NCBI GenBank assembly: GCA_018266335.1
Contig: JAFEAR010000211.1
Coordinates: 1 to 23,014, forward strand
Origin: Bdellovibrionales bacterium
Lineage (GTDB): Bacteria > Bdellovibrionota > UBA2428
DNA: 23,014 nt
Reading direction: 5' to 3'
Shown: positions 22,391 to 23,014 of the stretch, one piece after another
Position numbering within the stretch: position 1 is the first letter of the stretch
How the letters are laid out: each line of letters begins with the position of its first letter
Translations under genes and position numbers: made by a program
Notes under the pieces: generated by a model
The model's database searches: none
What the model was told of the DNA's origin: nothing
What the model saw: only the letters and a program-made list of their open reading frames with translations

Positions 22391-23014
22391 ATGAACACGA
22401 TTCGTGCCCTAAAAGACTCGGAACTCCTCTTGGCTACCAAAGCGCTTGCGCAAAAAGAACGCGCAGTAACGATGGATGTGCTGCGCCACCTGCAGGAGAT
22501 TGAGCGGCGCAAGTTGTTTGCCGATCTCAAGTATCCGTCTCTTTGAATACGCCGTGCATGAGCTGAGTTATTCCGAAGCGGCGGCGGGCCGCAGAATTCA
22601 AGCTATGCGTTTGATGACGGAACTGCCCGAAGTCGCGCCCAAGATTGAATCGGGGGCCCTCAACCTTACGAACATATGTCAGGCGCAGAGTTTCTTTCGC
22701 GACCTCAAAAAGGCCCAGCCCGAAAGGGCCATGAGTCGCGAGCAGAAGACCGAAGTTCTTGCCAGGCTCGAAGACAAATCCTCGCGGGAGGGGCTCAAAG
22801 TCTTGCTTGCCATCAGTCCCGTGCAAGTGCTTCCGCGGGAACGGGAGCGAATCGTGAGTACCGAGCACACAGAAGTGAGCTTTGTCATAAACCAGGAACT
22901 TAAAAATGGACTCGACGAAATTCGATCCCTGCTCGGCCCCAAAGGTGCAACTCTGAACATGGCCGAGCTTGTGGAGGAAATGGCGCGCCTCAGCAAGGAG
23001 CGGCTCCTTGAAAA
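22391..23014 (+). pseudogene. Frameshifted HNH-endonuclease-type gene, N-terminal part
   Basis: The first frame encodes MNTIRALKDSELLLATKALA and runs to ERRKLFADLKYPSL, then stops at TGA 22544-22546. The +1 frame continues at once as EYAVHELSYSEAAAGRRIQA and ...IESGALNLTNICQAQSFFRD, and stays open to the end of the window (156 codons). Together they match my memory of the N-terminal helical region of multi-copy Bdellovibrio HNH endonucleases, in which the junction reads roughly SLFEYA; here the Phe codon is lost, consistent with a 2-nt deletion. The HNH catalytic domain would lie beyond the window, so nuclease function cannot be confirmed. The break is at CTT TGA, the prfB frameshift sequence, but without its upstream Shine-Dalgarno-like stimulator. 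A decayed or miscalled gene is most likely. Confidence 0.65.

Noticed and set aside
1..23014. CRISPR array, tRNA/rRNA genes, IS elements, prophage or defence island
   Set aside because: Read through on both strands, no regularly spaced repeats, cloverleaf-like sequences, transposase motifs or phage genes were seen. A dedicated search (tRNAscan, CRISPR finder, HMM search) would be needed to exclude weak cases.

Overview
The window looks like a chromosomal segment of a Gram-negative bacterium of the Bdellovibrionota (Bdellovibrio-like, formerly deltaproteobacterial). This is inferred from gene content, not from a marker tree. The clues are a PrkA kinase gene, a biosynthetic SpeA, the thrS-infC-rpmI-rplT-pheS-pheT-merR order typical of deltaproteobacterial lineages, outer-membrane and lipoprotein genes, a FliA-like promoter, and the start of an HNH-endonuclease-type gene of a kind I recall as multi-copy in Bdellovibrio. 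Coding DNA is GC-rich with strong G/C bias at third positions, which produces many long antisense shadow ORFs.

Layout. (1) 1-1137, minus strand: a PilZ-domain protein and a small Cys/His protein, separated by a hairpin terminator. (2) 1325-5310, plus strand: prkA followed 2 nt later by an LTA-synthase-family membrane phosphotransferase. (3) 5461-6558, minus strand: a secreted serpin with a short reactive loop. (4) 7165-20737, minus strand: a long co-directional block. In order of transcription it reads hemB, cdd, speA, thrS, infC, rpmI, rplT, terminator/attenuator, pheS, pheT, merR-like, inositol-3-phosphate synthase, chromate transporter, outer-membrane beta-barrel, and a strong terminator. 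(5) 20829-20972, minus strand: a tiny lipoprotein gene behind a FliA-like promoter and followed by a 20-bp perfect hairpin. (6) 21126-22109, plus strand: a secreted protein of unknown function. (7) 22110-22390: an AT-rich intergenic region. (8) 22391 to the end: a frame-broken gene whose product resembles the N-terminal part of Bdellovibrio HNH endonucleases and runs off the window.

How the genes work together. The core of the minus-strand block supplies translation factors and two aminoacyl-tRNA synthetases, preceded by tetrapyrrole (hemB), pyrimidine salvage (cdd) and polyamine (speA) genes. Its distal part adds inositol phosphate synthesis, an anion transporter and an outer-membrane protein. 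Where ihfA usually follows pheT, it is absent.

The most interesting signals are regulatory. infC appears to start at ATT behind a perfect Shine-Dalgarno. At least four genes (prkA, the serpin, thrS, the HNH-like gene) lack a Shine-Dalgarno and instead carry an extended -10-like box 6-7 nt before the ATG, the architecture of leaderless mRNAs. A shared element with FliA (sigma-28) character lies upstream of two small-protein genes. The last gene is broken exactly at CTT TGA, the sequence of the prfB frameshift site. I found no CRISPR array, tRNA, rRNA, IS element or phage cluster, and no dedicated novel defence system.
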